Numbered from the stretch's first letter, positions 43,812 through 53,706 are shown. The stretch: 64,000 nucleotides of DNA from Beijerinckiaceae bacterium RH AL1 (GCA_901457705.2 LR590083.2:3224597-3288596); one strand, 5' to 3'. The notes: a model not told the origin generated them from the letters alone. Made by a program: numbers and translations.

Positions 43812-46800
43812 ATGGACCCGACGAGTTCCTTTTCGGCCCCCTATGCGCCCGACGAGGCGGCGCTCCGCCCCGCCCTCATCGCCGCGGCGGCTTTGACGCC
43901 GGAGGCTGAGGCACGCGCCGACGCGCTGGGCCGCGACCTCGTCGGCGCCATCCGTGCCGCGCGCCACGGCCTCGGCGGCGTCGAGGAGCTCCTGCACGCC
44001 TACTCGCTCTCTACCAAGGAGGGGCTGGCGCTGATGGTGCTGGCCGAGGCGCTCCTCCGCGTGCCGGACGCCGCCACGGCCGACCGGCTGATCGAGGACA
44101 AGCTCGGCGGCTTCTCGGGCGCACACGCGCCGTCCGACATGCCGATCGTGAACGCCTCGGCCTGGGCGCTCGGGCTCTCGGCGCGGATCGTGGCGCCCGG
44201 CGACACGCCGGACGGCATCCTCGCTGCGGCGGCCCGGCGCCTCGGCAAGCCCGCGGTGCGCACGGCGACACGGCAGGCGATGCGGCTGATGGGCGACCAT
44301 TTCGTGCTCGGCGAGACGATCGAGGCCGCGCTGAAGCGTGCCGCCAGCCCGTCCGGCCGGCTCTACCGCTACTCCTTCGACATGCTCGGCGAAGGCGCCC
44401 GCACCGCCGCCGATGCCGAGGCCTACCGGCGCCGCTACGCCGAAGCGATCCAGGCGATCGGCCGCACCGCGGGCAACGCGCCGCTGCCGGATCGCCCCGG
44501 CCTGTCGGTCAAGCTCTCGGCGCTGCACCCGCGCTACGAGGCGCCGCAGCGCCCGCGGGTGATGGCCGAGCTGGTGCCGGTGGTGCTCGAGCTGGCGCGG
44601 GCGGCGAAGGCCTTCGACCTCAACTTCACCGTCGATGCCGAGGAGGCCGACCGGCTCGAGCTGTCGCTCGACGTCGTCGATGCCGTGCTCGCCGACCCGT
44701 TGCTCGCCGGCTGGGACGGGTTCGGCCTGGCGATCCAGGCCTACCAGAAGCGCTGCCTCGCGGTGATCGACCACATCGCCGCCCTCGCCGCACGGCACGA
44801 CCGCCGGCTGATGGTGCGCCTCGTGAAGGGCGCCTACTGGGACACCGAGATCAAGCGCGCGCAGGAGCGCGGGCTTGCCGGCTTCCCGGTGTTCACGAGC
44901 AAGGCGATGACCGACCTCGCCTACGAGGCCGCGTCAGCGCGGCTGCTGGCCCTGCGGCCGCGGCTCTACCCGCAGATCGCGACCCACAACGCGGCGACGG
45001 TGGCGGCGATTGCCGCCCGCGCCGGCACCGAGGGCTACGAGTTTCAGCGCCTGCACGGCATGGGCGACGCGCTCTACCATCGCCTCGTTGAGAGCGAGCG
45101 GGGCTATGCCTGCCGCACCTACGCGCCCGTCGGCGCCCACAAGGACCTGCTCGCCTATCTCGTGCGGCGGCTGCTCGAGAACGGCGCGAACTCGTCCTTC
45201 GTCTCGCTCGCCGCCGACCCGAAAGTACCGGTCGAGCGCCTGCTGCGGCGCCCAGCCGACCTCGTGGCGGAGGCGCCCGCGACCACGCCGCCGAAGCCCG
45301 CGCGCGACCTTTTCGCGCCGGCGCGGAAGAACTCGCCCGGCGTCGAGCTCGGCGAGCGGGCCGCGCTGGCGGCGTTGCTCGCCGAGATCGCCCGCGCGAC
45401 GCTGCCACGCGAGGCGGCCTCGCTGATCGACGGCCGCAGCGTGGGCGGCTCGGCGCGGACCGCGACGAGCCCGATCGACGACGCGCCGCTCGGCGCGGTG
45501 CGCGACGCGAATGACGACCTCGCCGACGCGGCGATGGCCGCTGCCGCGGCCGGCGCCCGCGCGTGGGCCGCGACGCCGGCCGCCAAGCGCGCCGACGCGC
45601 TGGACCGCATCGCCGACGCGTTCGAGGCCGAGCGCGCGCTGCTGCTCGCCCTGCTCCAGGCCGAGGCCGGCAAGACGCTCGCCGACGCCCTCGCCGAATG
45701 GCGCGAGGCGATCGACTTCTGCCGCTACTATGCCGCCGAGGGCAGAACGCTCTTCGGCGCGCCGCTCGATCTGCCCGGCCCGACCGGCGAGAGCAACCGG
45801 CTCGCGTTGCGCGCCCGCGGCGTGTTCGTCGCGATCTCGCCGTGGAATTTTCCGCTGGCCATCTTCACCGGCCAGGTGGTCGCCGCGCTGATGGCCGGCA
45901 ATGCCGTCGTTGCCAAGCCGGCCGAGCAGACACCGCTGATCGCCGCCGCCGCGGTGAAGCTGATGCACGCGGCCGGCGTGCCTGCGACCGCGCTGCAGCT
46001 CGTGCTCGGCGATGGGGCGATCGGCGCGCGGCTCGTGGCGCATCGCGTCGTGGCGGGCATCGTCTTCACCGGCTCGACCGCGGCGGCGCGCGCCATCGCC
46101 CGCGCGCTGGCCGAGAAGGACGGGCCGATCGTGCCGCTGATCGCCGAGACCGGGGGCATCAATGCGATGATCGTCGACGCGACCGCCCTGCCCGAGCAGG
46201 TCGCCGACGACGTTGTCACGTCCGCCTTCCGCTCGGCCGGCCAGCGCTGCTCGGCTCTGCGCCTGCTTCTGTTGCAGGCCGACAGCGCCGCGCGCGTGCT
46301 CGAGATGATCGCTGGCGCCGCGCGCGAGCTGCGCGTCGGCGATCCGCGGGCGATAGAGACTGACATCGGCCCGGTCATCGATGCCGAGGCGCGCGACCGG
46401 CTGCGCGCGCATGCGGCCGCCCTGCCTCCACCGTTCTTCCTCGGCACGGCGCCGACGGGCGGCCTCTACGTGCCGCCGCAGATCCACGAGCTGCCGCGGA
46501 TCGGCGCGCTCGAGCAGGAGGTGTTCGGGCCCGTGCTGCACGTCGTGCGCTACGCGGCAGGGGCGCTCGACGCGGCGCTCGACGAGATCGAGGCGATGGG
46601 ATTCGGCCTCACGCTCGGCATCCACTCGCGCATCGACGCGACGGTCGCCCGCATCGTCGCGCGGCTGCCGATCGGCAACGTCTACGTCAATCGCAACATG
46701 ATCGGCGCGGTGGTGGGCTCCCAGCCCTTCGGCGGCAGCGGCCTCTCCGGCACCGGCCCGAAGGCCGGCGGCCCGCACTATCTCGCGCGCTTCGCGGTCG

Positions 46801-46868
46801 AGCAGACGGTGACGATCAACACGGCGGCGGCCGGCGGCGACGCGGCGCTGATGGCCGCAGATCGGTGA
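43812..46868 (+). CDS. putA: bifunctional proline dehydrogenase / glutamate-semialdehyde dehydrogenase
   Basis: 1018 residues, short PutA without the DNA-binding ribbon-helix-helix. Proline dehydrogenase barrel: PGLSVKLSALHPRYE, RLVKGAYWD, EFQRLHGMGDALY. Aldehyde dehydrogenase half: AISPWNFPLAIF, GSTAAARAI, AETGGINAM, catalytic Cys in SAGQRCSALR, EQEVFGPVLHVVR. Converts proline to glutamate by substrate channelling; membrane-associated, passing electrons to quinone. Possible GTG start at 43800; GGAGG supports ATG 43812. Confidence 0.95.
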   Translation: MDPTSSFSAPYAPDEAALRPALIAAAALTPEAEARADALGRDLVGAIRAARHGLGGVEELLHAYSLSTKEGLALMVLAEALLRVPDAATADRLIEDKLGGFSGAHAPSDMPIVNASAWALGLSARIVAPGDTPDGILAAAARRLGKPAVRTATRQAMRLMGDHFVLGETIEAALKRAASPSGRLYRYSFDMLGEGARTAADAEAYRRRYAEAIQAIGRTAGNAPLPDRPGLSVKLSALHPRYEAPQRPRVMAELVPVVLELARAAKAFDLNFTVDAEEADRLELSLDVVDAVLADPLLAGWDGFGLAIQAYQKRCLAVIDHIAALAARHDRRLMVRLVKGAYWDTEIKRAQERGLAGFPVFTSKAMTDLAYEAASARLLALRPRLYPQIATHNAATVAAIAARAGTEGYEFQRLHGMGDALYHRLVESERGYACRTYAPVGAHKDLLAYLVRRLLENGANSSFVSLAADPKVPVERLLRRPADLVAEAPATTPPKPARDLFAPARKNSPGVELGERAALAALLAEIARATLPREAASLIDGRSVGGSARTATSPIDDAPLGAVRDANDDLADAAMAAAAAGARAWAATPAAKRADALDRIADAFEAERALLLALLQAEAGKTLADALAEWREAIDFCRYYAAEGRTLFGAPLDLPGPTGESNRLALRARGVFVAISPWNFPLAIFTGQVVAALMAGNAVVAKPAEQTPLIAAAAVKLMHAAGVPATALQLVLGDGAIGARLVAHRVVAGIVFTGSTAAARAIARALAEKDGPIVPLIAETGGINAMIVDATALPEQVADDVVTSAFRSAGQRCSALRLLLLQADSAARVLEMIAGAARELRVGDPRAIETDIGPVIDAEARDRLRAHAAALPPPFFLGTAPTGGLYVPPQIHELPRIGALEQEVFGPVLHVVRYAAGALDAALDEIEAMGFGLTLGIHSRIDATVARIVARLPIGNVYVNRNMIGAVVGSQPFGGSGLSGTGPKAGGPHYLARFAVEQTVTINTAAAGGDAALMAADR

Positions 46869-46888
46869 CCGGCCCGCACCTCGCCGCT

Positions 46889-47530
46889 CTAGGCGCGATA
46901 TTTCTGTTCCGGGATCGTCGCCAGTTGCGAGTCGTGCACTCGGCCCGGCGCGAGCCCGTAGAACTGCTGGAAGCTCATGATGAGAGGCCGCCATAGGTCG
47001 GGGTCGACCCGGTTCTCGTGTCCTTCGAGCAGGACGTTCTCGTCGGCATGTACCCTCACCACGCGCGTCTCCAGGATCATGGCCTGTCCGGCCGCAGCCG
47101 GATCATCGGCGGCGAGGCCGTGGCTCACTGATAGCTCCGCCTCCATCTGCACGGGGCACTCGAGCGCCCGCGGCGGCGCGACGAGATCCGAGGCGACAGG
47201 CGTCAGCCCGCCGAGACCGAACTTCTCCCGTTCGAAGCGATAGCCGCGCCGGGTCTTGCCCTCGGGTACCGGGTCCGACCCGGTCGTCAGCGCCAGGCGA
47301 TCGACGGACGCGACCTGCGCGACGGAAGGAAGGTTGAGGACGCATTGTTTGGTACATAACAGATTCTGTGTGGTCTTCGACGACTGCGCCAGCCCCAGCA
47401 CGCAGCGCCGTCCGATCCACCAAGCAGAGGACATCGGCGCGAGATTCGGCGAACCATCCTCGTTCCGCGTGCTGACGAGAACGACGGGCGTTCCGAAATA
47501 GAGGATCGCCGGATCGATGACACGATGCAT
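46889..47530 (-). CDS. flavin reductase domain protein
   Basis: 213 residues of the FMN-binding split-barrel flavin reductase group (VVLVSTRNEDGSPNLAPMSS near the N-terminus; VSHGLAADDP later). ATG 47530 has AGGAG at 7 bases; longer in-frame starts run into the ada leader. Converges on putA. Substrate unknown; such proteins also act as flavin-dependent electron donors. Confidence 0.85.
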   Translation of the reverse strand: MHRVIDPAILYFGTPVVLVSTRNEDGSPNLAPMSSAWWIGRRCVLGLAQSSKTTQNLLCTKQCVLNLPSVAQVASVDRLALTTGSDPVPEGKTRRGYRFEREKFGLGGLTPVASDLVAPPRALECPVQMEAELSVSHGLAADDPAAAGQAMILETRVVRVHADENVLLEGHENRVDPDLWRPLIMSFQQFYGLAPGRVHDSQLATIPEQKYRA

Positions 47531-47624
47531 GGTATGCTCCTTTGGGAGCGCATCCGATATACTGGGTGGCATCGGCGCTCTTCCCGAAGCTTGCGCTGGT
47601 TTCGCTGCGATGGTCGGACAAACG

Positions 47625-47631
47625 AAAGCGC
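47625..47631 (+). promoter_or_regulatory. possible Ada box (AAAGCGC)
   Basis: AAAGCGC matches most of the core of the Ada operator known from E. coli (AAAGCGCA) and lies about 84 bases before the ada start in the divergent gap with the flavin reductase. Short motif, so chance is possible. Confidence 0.25.
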
Positions 47632-47714
47632 GGGATTTGGCAGCAAGGGACGGAGCGTCGGACAGGCGGCCGCGGGGCATGGTGCGACCACACCAGGCGA
47701 CAGGATCGATTGCC

Positions 47715-48788
47715 ATGACCACGGATGTTCTCGACCGACCGGCCCCGACGACCGACGACGCCCGCTTTGCGGCTGTCGCTGCCCGCGACGCGACCGCCGA
47801 CGGCAGCTTCGTCTATTCGGTACGCAGCACCGGCGTCTATTGCCGCCCCTCGTGCCCCTCGCGCGCCGCCAAGCGCGGCAACATGGCGTTCCACTCGACG
47901 CCAGCCGATGCCGAGCGCGCCGGTTTCCGGCCATGCCGGCGCTGCCGCCCGAACGAGCCGAGCCAGGCCGAGCGCCACGCCGAGGCGGTGGCGGCGGCGT
48001 GTCGCCTCGTCGAGACCGCAGAGACGCCGCCCTCGCTCGATGCGCTCGCGCGCGCGGCAGGGCTCAGCCCCTACCACTTCCACCGCGTCTTCAAGGCCGT
48101 CATCGGCGTGACCCCGAAGGCCTATGCCGGCCAGCGGCGTGCGGCGCGCGCCGCGACGGAGCTGCGTGTCGCCGATACCGTCACGGCGGCGATCTACGAT
48201 GCCGGCTTCAACGCCTCCAGTCGCTTCTACGAGACCGCGACGACGCGGCTCGGCATGACGCCGACCGCTTTTCGTGCCGGGGGGCTCGGCACACGGATCA
48301 CGTTCGCGATCGGCGAGTGTTCGCTCGGCGCGATCCTCGTCGCGGCGACCGACAAGGGCGTCTGCGCGATCGCGCTGGGCGATGCGCCGGAGAGGCTGGC
48401 GCGCGATCTCCAGGATCAGTTCCCGGAGGCCGAGATCGTCGGCGGCGACGCCGCCTTCGAGAAGCTGGTGGCCCGCGTCGTCGGCCTCGTCGAGACGCCG
48501 GGCACGCGGCTCGACATCCCGCTGCACATCAGCGGTACCGCATTCCAGCAGCGGGTCTGGCAAGCCCTGCAGCAAATCCCGTTCGGGACGACGGCGAGCT
48601 ACGCGGAGATCGCGGCGGCGATCGGCGCGCCGGGCGCGCAGCGCGCGGTGGCCGCGGCTTGCGGCGCCAACAGGATCGCCGTCGCGATCCCCTGTCACCG
48701 GGTTGTGCGCACCGACGGCGCGCTGTCGGGGTACAGGTGGGGCGTCGAGCGCAAGCGGAAGCTGATCGACCGCGAGGCGCGAGCCTGA
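47715..48788 (+). CDS. ada: methylated-DNA repair and regulator Ada
   Basis: 357 residues. N-terminal Ada domain with four zinc cysteines (43, 47, 74, 77 in YCRPSCPSR and RPCRRCRPN); AraC-type HTH (ARAAGLSPYHFHRVFKAV, ~112-130); C-terminal O6-methylguanine methyltransferase with acceptor Cys327 in IPCHRV and substrate helix FQQRVWQAL. Cys43 by position would take methylphosphotriester methyl groups and turn the protein into an activator. Start ATG 47715. Confidence 0.95.
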   Translation: MTTDVLDRPAPTTDDARFAAVAARDATADGSFVYSVRSTGVYCRPSCPSRAAKRGNMAFHSTPADAERAGFRPCRRCRPNEPSQAERHAEAVAAACRLVETAETPPSLDALARAAGLSPYHFHRVFKAVIGVTPKAYAGQRRAARAATELRVADTVTAAIYDAGFNASSRFYETATTRLGMTPTAFRAGGLGTRITFAIGECSLGAILVAATDKGVCAIALGDAPERLARDLQDQFPEAEIVGGDAAFEKLVARVVGLVETPGTRLDIPLHISGTAFQQRVWQALQQIPFGTTASYAEIAAAIGAPGAQRAVAAACGANRIAVAIPCHRVVRTDGALSGYRWGVERKRKLIDREARA

Positions 48789-48849
48789 TCGGGCCGGACG
48801 CGGCAGGCAGCGCGCCCTATATGCCGGCGTCCGACACCCGGGAGCCTCC

Positions 48850-49770
48850 ATGCCACCCATCTTCCTGCACCATTATCCCATGTCGCCCTTCTCGGAGAAG
48901 GTGCGCCTCGCGCTCGGCCTCAAGGGACTGGCATGGTGTTCGGTCGAGATTCCGCCAGCGCCGCCGCGCCCGCTGCTGGTGCCGTTGACCGGCGGCTATC
49001 GGCGCACGCCGGTGCTGCAGATCGGCGCCGACATCTACTGCGACACGAACATCATCCTGCCGACGCTGGAGAGGCTGAAGCCGGAGCCGGCGCTTTATCC
49101 GCCCGAAAGCGCCGCGCTCGCAAAGGCGCTGTCGTTCAATTTCGAGCGCTCGATCTGGCTGCCGATGATCGGCGTGGTGGCGAATTTCATCGACGGCCTG
49201 CCGGATGCGTTCCTGAAGGATCGCAAGGACAACTATCTCTATGTCGACATCTCCAAGGCCGCGATGGAGCCCAAGCTGAAGGCGAACGTGCAGATCGTGC
49301 GCGCCCAGCTCGCCTGGCTGGCGGCGACGCTCGCCGACGGGCGGAGGTTCCTGCTCGGCGAGCGGGCGAGTGCGCTCGATCTCGGCTACTTTCATCCGAT
49401 CTCGCTCGTGCGCAACAACGCCCCGCATGCCGAGGTCGACGCGCTGCTCGGACTCGCGGCGATCGTGCCCTGGTACGAGCGCGTCGCGGCGCTCGGGCAC
49501 GGGCAGCCGAGCGAGGTGTCGGCGGACGACGCGCTGGCCGCCGCCCGGGAGGCGACGCCGGCGGACGTGTCGTACATCGCCGCGACGCGCGACGGACCGA
49601 GGTCCGGGGCGAAGGTCCGCGTGACGCCCGACGATTTCGCCAAGGTGCCGGTCGACGGCACGCTTGTCGTGGCCGGCGACGAGGAGATCGTCATCCACCG
49701 CACCGATGCGCAGGCCGGCGACGTGCAGGTGCATTTTCCGCGCGCCGGCTTCTTGATCAGCGAGGATTAG
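48850..49770 (+). CDS. glutathione S-transferase family protein
   Basis: 306 residues. N-terminal thioredoxin-like domain (HHYPMSPFSEKVRLALGLKG, YRRTPVLQIGADIYCDTNII), helical C-terminal GST domain (FLLGERASALDLGYFHPISL), then ~90 extra residues (DDFAKVPVDGTLVVAGDEEIVI) that are longer than usual for a GST and could be a small extra domain. Catalytic Ser in PMSPFSEK plausible. Follows ada with a 61-base gap. Confidence 0.87.
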   Translation: MPPIFLHHYPMSPFSEKVRLALGLKGLAWCSVEIPPAPPRPLLVPLTGGYRRTPVLQIGADIYCDTNIILPTLERLKPEPALYPPESAALAKALSFNFERSIWLPMIGVVANFIDGLPDAFLKDRKDNYLYVDISKAAMEPKLKANVQIVRAQLAWLAATLADGRRFLLGERASALDLGYFHPISLVRNNAPHAEVDALLGLAAIVPWYERVAALGHGQPSEVSADDALAAAREATPADVSYIAATRDGPRSGAKVRVTPDDFAKVPVDGTLVVAGDEEIVIHRTDAQAGDVQVHFPRAGFLISED

Positions 49771-49828
49771 CGCCCCTGGCGTTCCGCGGCGGCGAAGCCC
49801 GAGCCCGGAACGACGAAAAAGCGTGGGT

Positions 49829-52489
49829 TCAAGCGGCCGGGCGAGGCTCGGCCTGCCATGCCGGCTGCGCCTCCCGCGCCGGCAGCAGCACCGCGAAGAA
49901 GGCCGGGATCGCCACAAGATACGCCCCGGCGCCGACGAACAGGACGGAGGACAGGCCGAACGCGGTGGCGACGATCGGCACCAGCGCGGCGCCGATCACC
50001 GAGAAGCAGCCGTTGATGCCCCACGCCCACAGGAACATCGTGTCCTTCTTCAGATGCGCGAGGCTGGCCATCGCCGTCGGCATCGGGAAGCCCATCAGGA
50101 ACGCCGGCGGGAAGACCAGCAGGAACGAGAACAGGAGCCGCAGCCCGTAGGGATAGGTGCCGATGACGTCGAGCGGCACGTGCAGGAACAGGCCGTAGAG
50201 CACGAGCAGCGCCGAGATGCCGAGGAAGACGACCGGCATGATCAGCCTGGCGCGCGAAAAAATCCGTTCGGAGACGAACGCGCCGAGGCCGGAGAAGACC
50301 AGCATGCCGGTGATCATGATCGAGGCCGAGATCGTGGCGTTGGCGAGCGCCAGAACGAACTCGGCGATCATGCCGACCTCGATCATGATGTAGCCGAGGC
50401 CGAGGCAGGCGAAATAGACGATGGTGAGCGCCTTGCCGGGCGTCCTCGAAAAGACGGTGCGCCAGCCGAAGACGACGGGGATCGCGATCAGCGTCGAGGC
50501 GGTGATCGCCGCGATCGCCAAAGTCGCCCACAGCAGCAGGTAGCCCCACTCGTCCTGCACCAGCTCGAGCTTGGAGCGGTCGGACAGGATCGCCGGCAGG
50601 TCGGCCGGCTTGATATAGGCGGCGAAATACGGGCGATCGTTGGTGAGCGGACGGATGTCGAACACGTATTTGCGCGACAGCTCGCCCCAGTCGCCGGCGA
50701 CGATCGCGTTCCAGGCGATGCGCGCGAGCTGGGTGGCCGGCAGCGCGGTCTGTCCTTCGGCCATCGGCGCGTCCGTGGTGGCGTCGGGATCGCCCTCCGG
50801 CGCGGGCGAGCCGGCGACCGCATCCGTCGGGGCGGCCACGGCGCCGAAGAGCTGCGCGTCGTAGTCCTTGAACAGCTTGTCGGCATTCGACGTGTCGACC
50901 GGCATGCCGGGATAGTAGATCTCGTCGAACGACATCTTGCGCGTGTGATCGCGCAGGGTCGCGATCTCGGCGTCTGTGAAGCCGCCGTTCTTGTAGAGCA
51001 CGGTCGCCGAGGAGAGGTAGCTCGAGACGACGAAGAACGAGCGCTCGAGCGTCGCCGCGTCGACGGCGCGGCCGGCCGCCGCCATCGTCGCGTAGAGCTT
51101 CAGCACGCTTTTGGGCGGCTCCTCCTTGTTCCACATGGTGACGGAGAGCACGCCGCCGGGCGCGAGCGCGCGCATGTAGCTCTCCATCGCCTCGCGCGTG
51201 TAGGCGAACTTCTCGACGATCGGGAAGCCGCCGGGCGACGACAGGCCGGCGGAGTCGGCGAGCGAGAGATCGATGACGTCGTAGCGGTTCTTCGTGCCGG
51301 CGAGATACAGGCGCCCCTCGTAGTCGACGACGTCGAGGTTCGGCTTGGCGAGGATGTTGCCGGTGAAGTCCTTCAGGGTCGTGTCGGTGCGGAAGGCGTG
51401 GAGGATGGCCGGATTGCCTTCCGCGACCGTGACGTGCCGCGACTGCGACAGGGCGACCGTCGTCGAGATGCCGCCGCCGAACTGGACCACGAAGGTCGAG
51501 GGCTTCTGCTTGATCACGTAGGGATAGATCATCGGCAGGTAGCGGAAATAATCGGTCTCGCCCGGCGGCAGGTCGCGGATGATGCCGGACGGGCCCTCGC
51601 CGTCGATGTAGAGGCCGAGATAGGCGTTGGCCGGCATGCTCTTCAGGTTGAAGGCGGCGTTGTCCGAGAGGCCCGGCGCGAAATGGAGGTACGAGGACGA
51701 ATAGACCTCGATGAACCCGAACGGCGTGTCCCGCGCATAGACGCGCTTCGAGTCAGGGAACTTCCGGGCGTAGGCGACGCCCTTGTAGTCGGAGGTCGCA
51801 AGCTTGGTCAGGCCGAGATCGATCGGCGCCTTGTAGTGCGTCACGATCGTGCCCATCGCGACCAGCGCGAAGACGAGGGCGAGGCGGAACTCGCTGAAGC
51901 CGTTGAACCACAGCAGGCTGCCGACCACCCACAGGATCAGCGGCGCGACGATGAGGTTTTCGGGCCAGAACACGTAGGTCGCGGCAAGGAAGATGAGGCC
52001 GCAGAGGCCGGAGCCCGCGAGGTCTGCGAAGTAGACGCGGTTGAAGCCGGTCCTGGCGCGCAGGAAGACGGTGCCGAGGAAGGTCGCGCCGGCAAGGAAG
52101 GGGAGGAGGTAGAGCAGGAAGTTGGCGAGGAGACGCCACTTCTGCGCGGGGTCGGAGACGAGGAAGATCGCGTTGAACGGCAGTTGCTGCGCAGTGAGGT
52201 TCGCGCCGACCGCGAGTGGCCCGAAGAGCAGCAGCGAGCCGGAGGCGACGGGCTGCCAGTTGCGCTCGAACCACGGCCGCGCCACGCACATCACGGCCGA
52301 GGTGAGGCCGAAGCCGAGCATTGCCAGCGACACGACAAGCGAGCCGAAGTGCGCCCAGGAGCCCACCTGGAAGATGCGCATGATCGCGATCTGCAGCGCG
52401 ATCACCGCGCCGGCGATGAGGCCGATCGTGACGTAGGCGACCGCGTCGCCGCGCGGCGAGGCCTCCAGCGAGTCGTCGAGGAAGCTCAC
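49829..52489 (-). CDS. polytopic membrane protein with spermidine-synthase-like domain
   Basis: 886 residues. ~6-7 membrane spans in the first ~220 residues, then a central methyltransferase/aminopropyltransferase-like Rossmann domain (FVVQFGGGISTTVALSQSR; VAEGNPAIL; YDVIDLSLAD), then ~7 further spans from about residue 670. Such spermine/spermidine-synthase-like membrane proteins are known but uncharacterised. Key catalytic aspartate (D-x-D-type) of true synthases is replaced here by EGN, so polyamine synthesis is doubtful. Downstream of the exported isoaspartyl methyltransferase. Confidence 0.8.
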   Translation of the reverse strand: MSFLDDSLEASPRGDAVAYVTIGLIAGAVIALQIAIMRIFQVGSWAHFGSLVVSLAMLGFGLTSAVMCVARPWFERNWQPVASGSLLLFGPLAVGANLTAQQLPFNAIFLVSDPAQKWRLLANFLLYLLPFLAGATFLGTVFLRARTGFNRVYFADLAGSGLCGLIFLAATYVFWPENLIVAPLILWVVGSLLWFNGFSEFRLALVFALVAMGTIVTHYKAPIDLGLTKLATSDYKGVAYARKFPDSKRVYARDTPFGFIEVYSSSYLHFAPGLSDNAAFNLKSMPANAYLGLYIDGEGPSGIIRDLPPGETDYFRYLPMIYPYVIKQKPSTFVVQFGGGISTTVALSQSRHVTVAEGNPAILHAFRTDTTLKDFTGNILAKPNLDVVDYEGRLYLAGTKNRYDVIDLSLADSAGLSSPGGFPIVEKFAYTREAMESYMRALAPGGVLSVTMWNKEEPPKSVLKLYATMAAAGRAVDAATLERSFFVVSSYLSSATVLYKNGGFTDAEIATLRDHTRKMSFDEIYYPGMPVDTSNADKLFKDYDAQLFGAVAAPTDAVAGSPAPEGDPDATTDAPMAEGQTALPATQLARIAWNAIVAGDWGELSRKYVFDIRPLTNDRPYFAAYIKPADLPAILSDRSKLELVQDEWGYLLLWATLAIAAITASTLIAIPVVFGWRTVFSRTPGKALTIVYFACLGLGYIMIEVGMIAEFVLALANATISASIMITGMLVFSGLGAFVSERIFSRARLIMPVVFLGISALLVLYGLFLHVPLDVIGTYPYGLRLLFSFLLVFPPAFLMGFPMPTAMASLAHLKKDTMFLWAWGINGCFSVIGAALVPIVATAFGLSSVLFVGAGAYLVAIPAFFAVLLPAREAQPAWQAEPRPAA

Positions 52490-52514
52490 ACGACACCTCC
52501 CTTCTCCCGCCTGC

Positions 52515-52632
52515 GGGAGAAGGTGGCCACGCGAAGCGGGGTCGGATGAGGGATGTCGGGCGAACAGGGGAACATGCGGACCATGTCGGCACCGCCCTCA
52601 TCCGACCCGACTTCGTCGGGCCACCTTCTCCC
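52515..52632. repeat. inverted repeat, ~38-base arms
   Basis: Arm 52515-52552 (GGGAGAAGGTGGCC ... GTCGGATGAGGG) and arm 52595-52632 (CCCTCATCCGAC ... GGCCACCTTCTCCC) are near-complementary with a ~42-base loop. GGGAGAAGGTGGC/GGATGAGGG elements of this kind are dispersed repeats of many rhizobial genomes. Sits between the polytopic protein and the isoaspartyl methyltransferase genes. Confidence 0.8.
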
Positions 52633-52664
52633 GCGAGCGGTAGAAGGACGAGGCCCCGCAATCC

Positions 52665-53534
52665 TCACTTGTTGTGCGTGCCGGCGATCTTGCCGTCGTC
52701 GGCGAGCTTGGTGAACGGCACGAAGGGCACGATGCGGCCGTTGTAGATGTCCGAGCGCGCCACCGTAATCTGCCCGTCCTTGTCGACGGTCTTGGTGATC
52801 TTGAGCACGCGCTGCGCGCCGGGCGGCCCGACGGGGATCACCATCACGCCGTTCGGCTTCAGCTGCTGCAAGAGCGGCGGCGGCACATGGTCGATGCCGC
52901 AGGTGACGATGATCTGGTCGAACGGCGCCGCCTCGGCCCAGCCGTAGTAGCCGTCGGCGTTCTTCCAGTTGATCGCCTTGAACTCGGAATAGCCCTTCTT
53001 GATGAGGTCGTCGCGGATGCCGGCGGTGCGCTCGGCGAGCGGCTTGATGATCTCGATCGTCCACACCTTGTCGGTGAGGTTCGAGAGATAGGCCGACTGG
53101 TAGCCCGAGCCCGTGCCGATCTCCAAAACCTTGTCGCCCTTCTTGACGTCGATCACCTGCGTCATGCGGCCGACGATGTGCGGGCCGGAGATCGTGACGC
53201 CGAAGCCGATGTCGAGGAAGGCGTTGTCGTAGCAGCGGGCGAGGTTCTGCTTCAGGCAGAAATCCTCGCGCGGCGTCATCAGGAAGGCGCGCTTGTCCTT
53301 GAGGTCCGTGGTGTCGCGGTTGCCGACGAGGTGGCGGAAGCGCTCGAAGCGCTCGCCGAGATACTCGGGGTTCTCGCCGCGGTTCTTCACCGCCCAAGCG
53401 ATGAACTTCTCCTTCGAGTCCATCGGCGGCATCTCGTCCCACGAATAAGGGACTGGCACGTCGGCGAAGGCCGGGCGGGCGAAGGCGGCGGCAGAACCGG
53501 CCGCGAGGGTGGCGAGGAAGGCGCGGCGATCCAT
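52665..53534 (-). CDS. exported protein-L-isoaspartate O-methyltransferase-like protein
   Basis: 289 residues. N-terminal twin-arginine/hydrophobic signal (MDRRAFLATLAAGSAAAFAR, cleavage near AFA24). Methyltransferase motif I is VLEIGTGSGYQSAYLS, motif post-I WTIEIIKPLAERT, and the PCMT end PFDQIIVTCGIDHVPPPLLQ with IPVGPPGAQ. GGGAG precedes the ATG. PCMT is usually cytosolic, where SAM is made, so an exported copy raises the question of its cofactor supply. Same strand as the polytopic gene. Confidence 0.88.
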   Translation of the reverse strand: MDRRAFLATLAAGSAAAFARPAFADVPVPYSWDEMPPMDSKEKFIAWAVKNRGENPEYLGERFERFRHLVGNRDTTDLKDKRAFLMTPREDFCLKQNLARCYDNAFLDIGFGVTISGPHIVGRMTQVIDVKKGDKVLEIGTGSGYQSAYLSNLTDKVWTIEIIKPLAERTAGIRDDLIKKGYSEFKAINWKNADGYYGWAEAAPFDQIIVTCGIDHVPPPLLQQLKPNGVMVIPVGPPGAQRVLKITKTVDKDGQITVARSDIYNGRIVPFVPFTKLADDGKIAGTHNK

Positions 53535-53706
53535 GGGGTGCTCCCGACGCGTCGAAGGACGTCGCGATCGGCGATTCCGGGAGGCGCCGACCGTGGCGGC
53601 CCTGTTAGCGGGAAGGTCAAGCGGCGGCAACCTGAGCTGGAACAGCGCGGGCGAGCGTGACAAGTCGGCATCGCCGCTCTCGTCTTCGCCCTGAAGGCCC
53701 GAGGGT

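Noticed and set aside
49829-52489. True spermidine synthase
   Set aside because: Membrane segments on both sides and replacement of the expected acidic substrate-binding motif make polyamine synthesis unlikely.
49823-52549. Plus-strand open frame of about 900 codons opposite the polytopic membrane protein
   Set aside because: Composition (Arg/Asp/Glu/Gly-rich, no motifs) is that of an antisense shadow; the minus-strand protein has membrane spans and a Rossmann domain.
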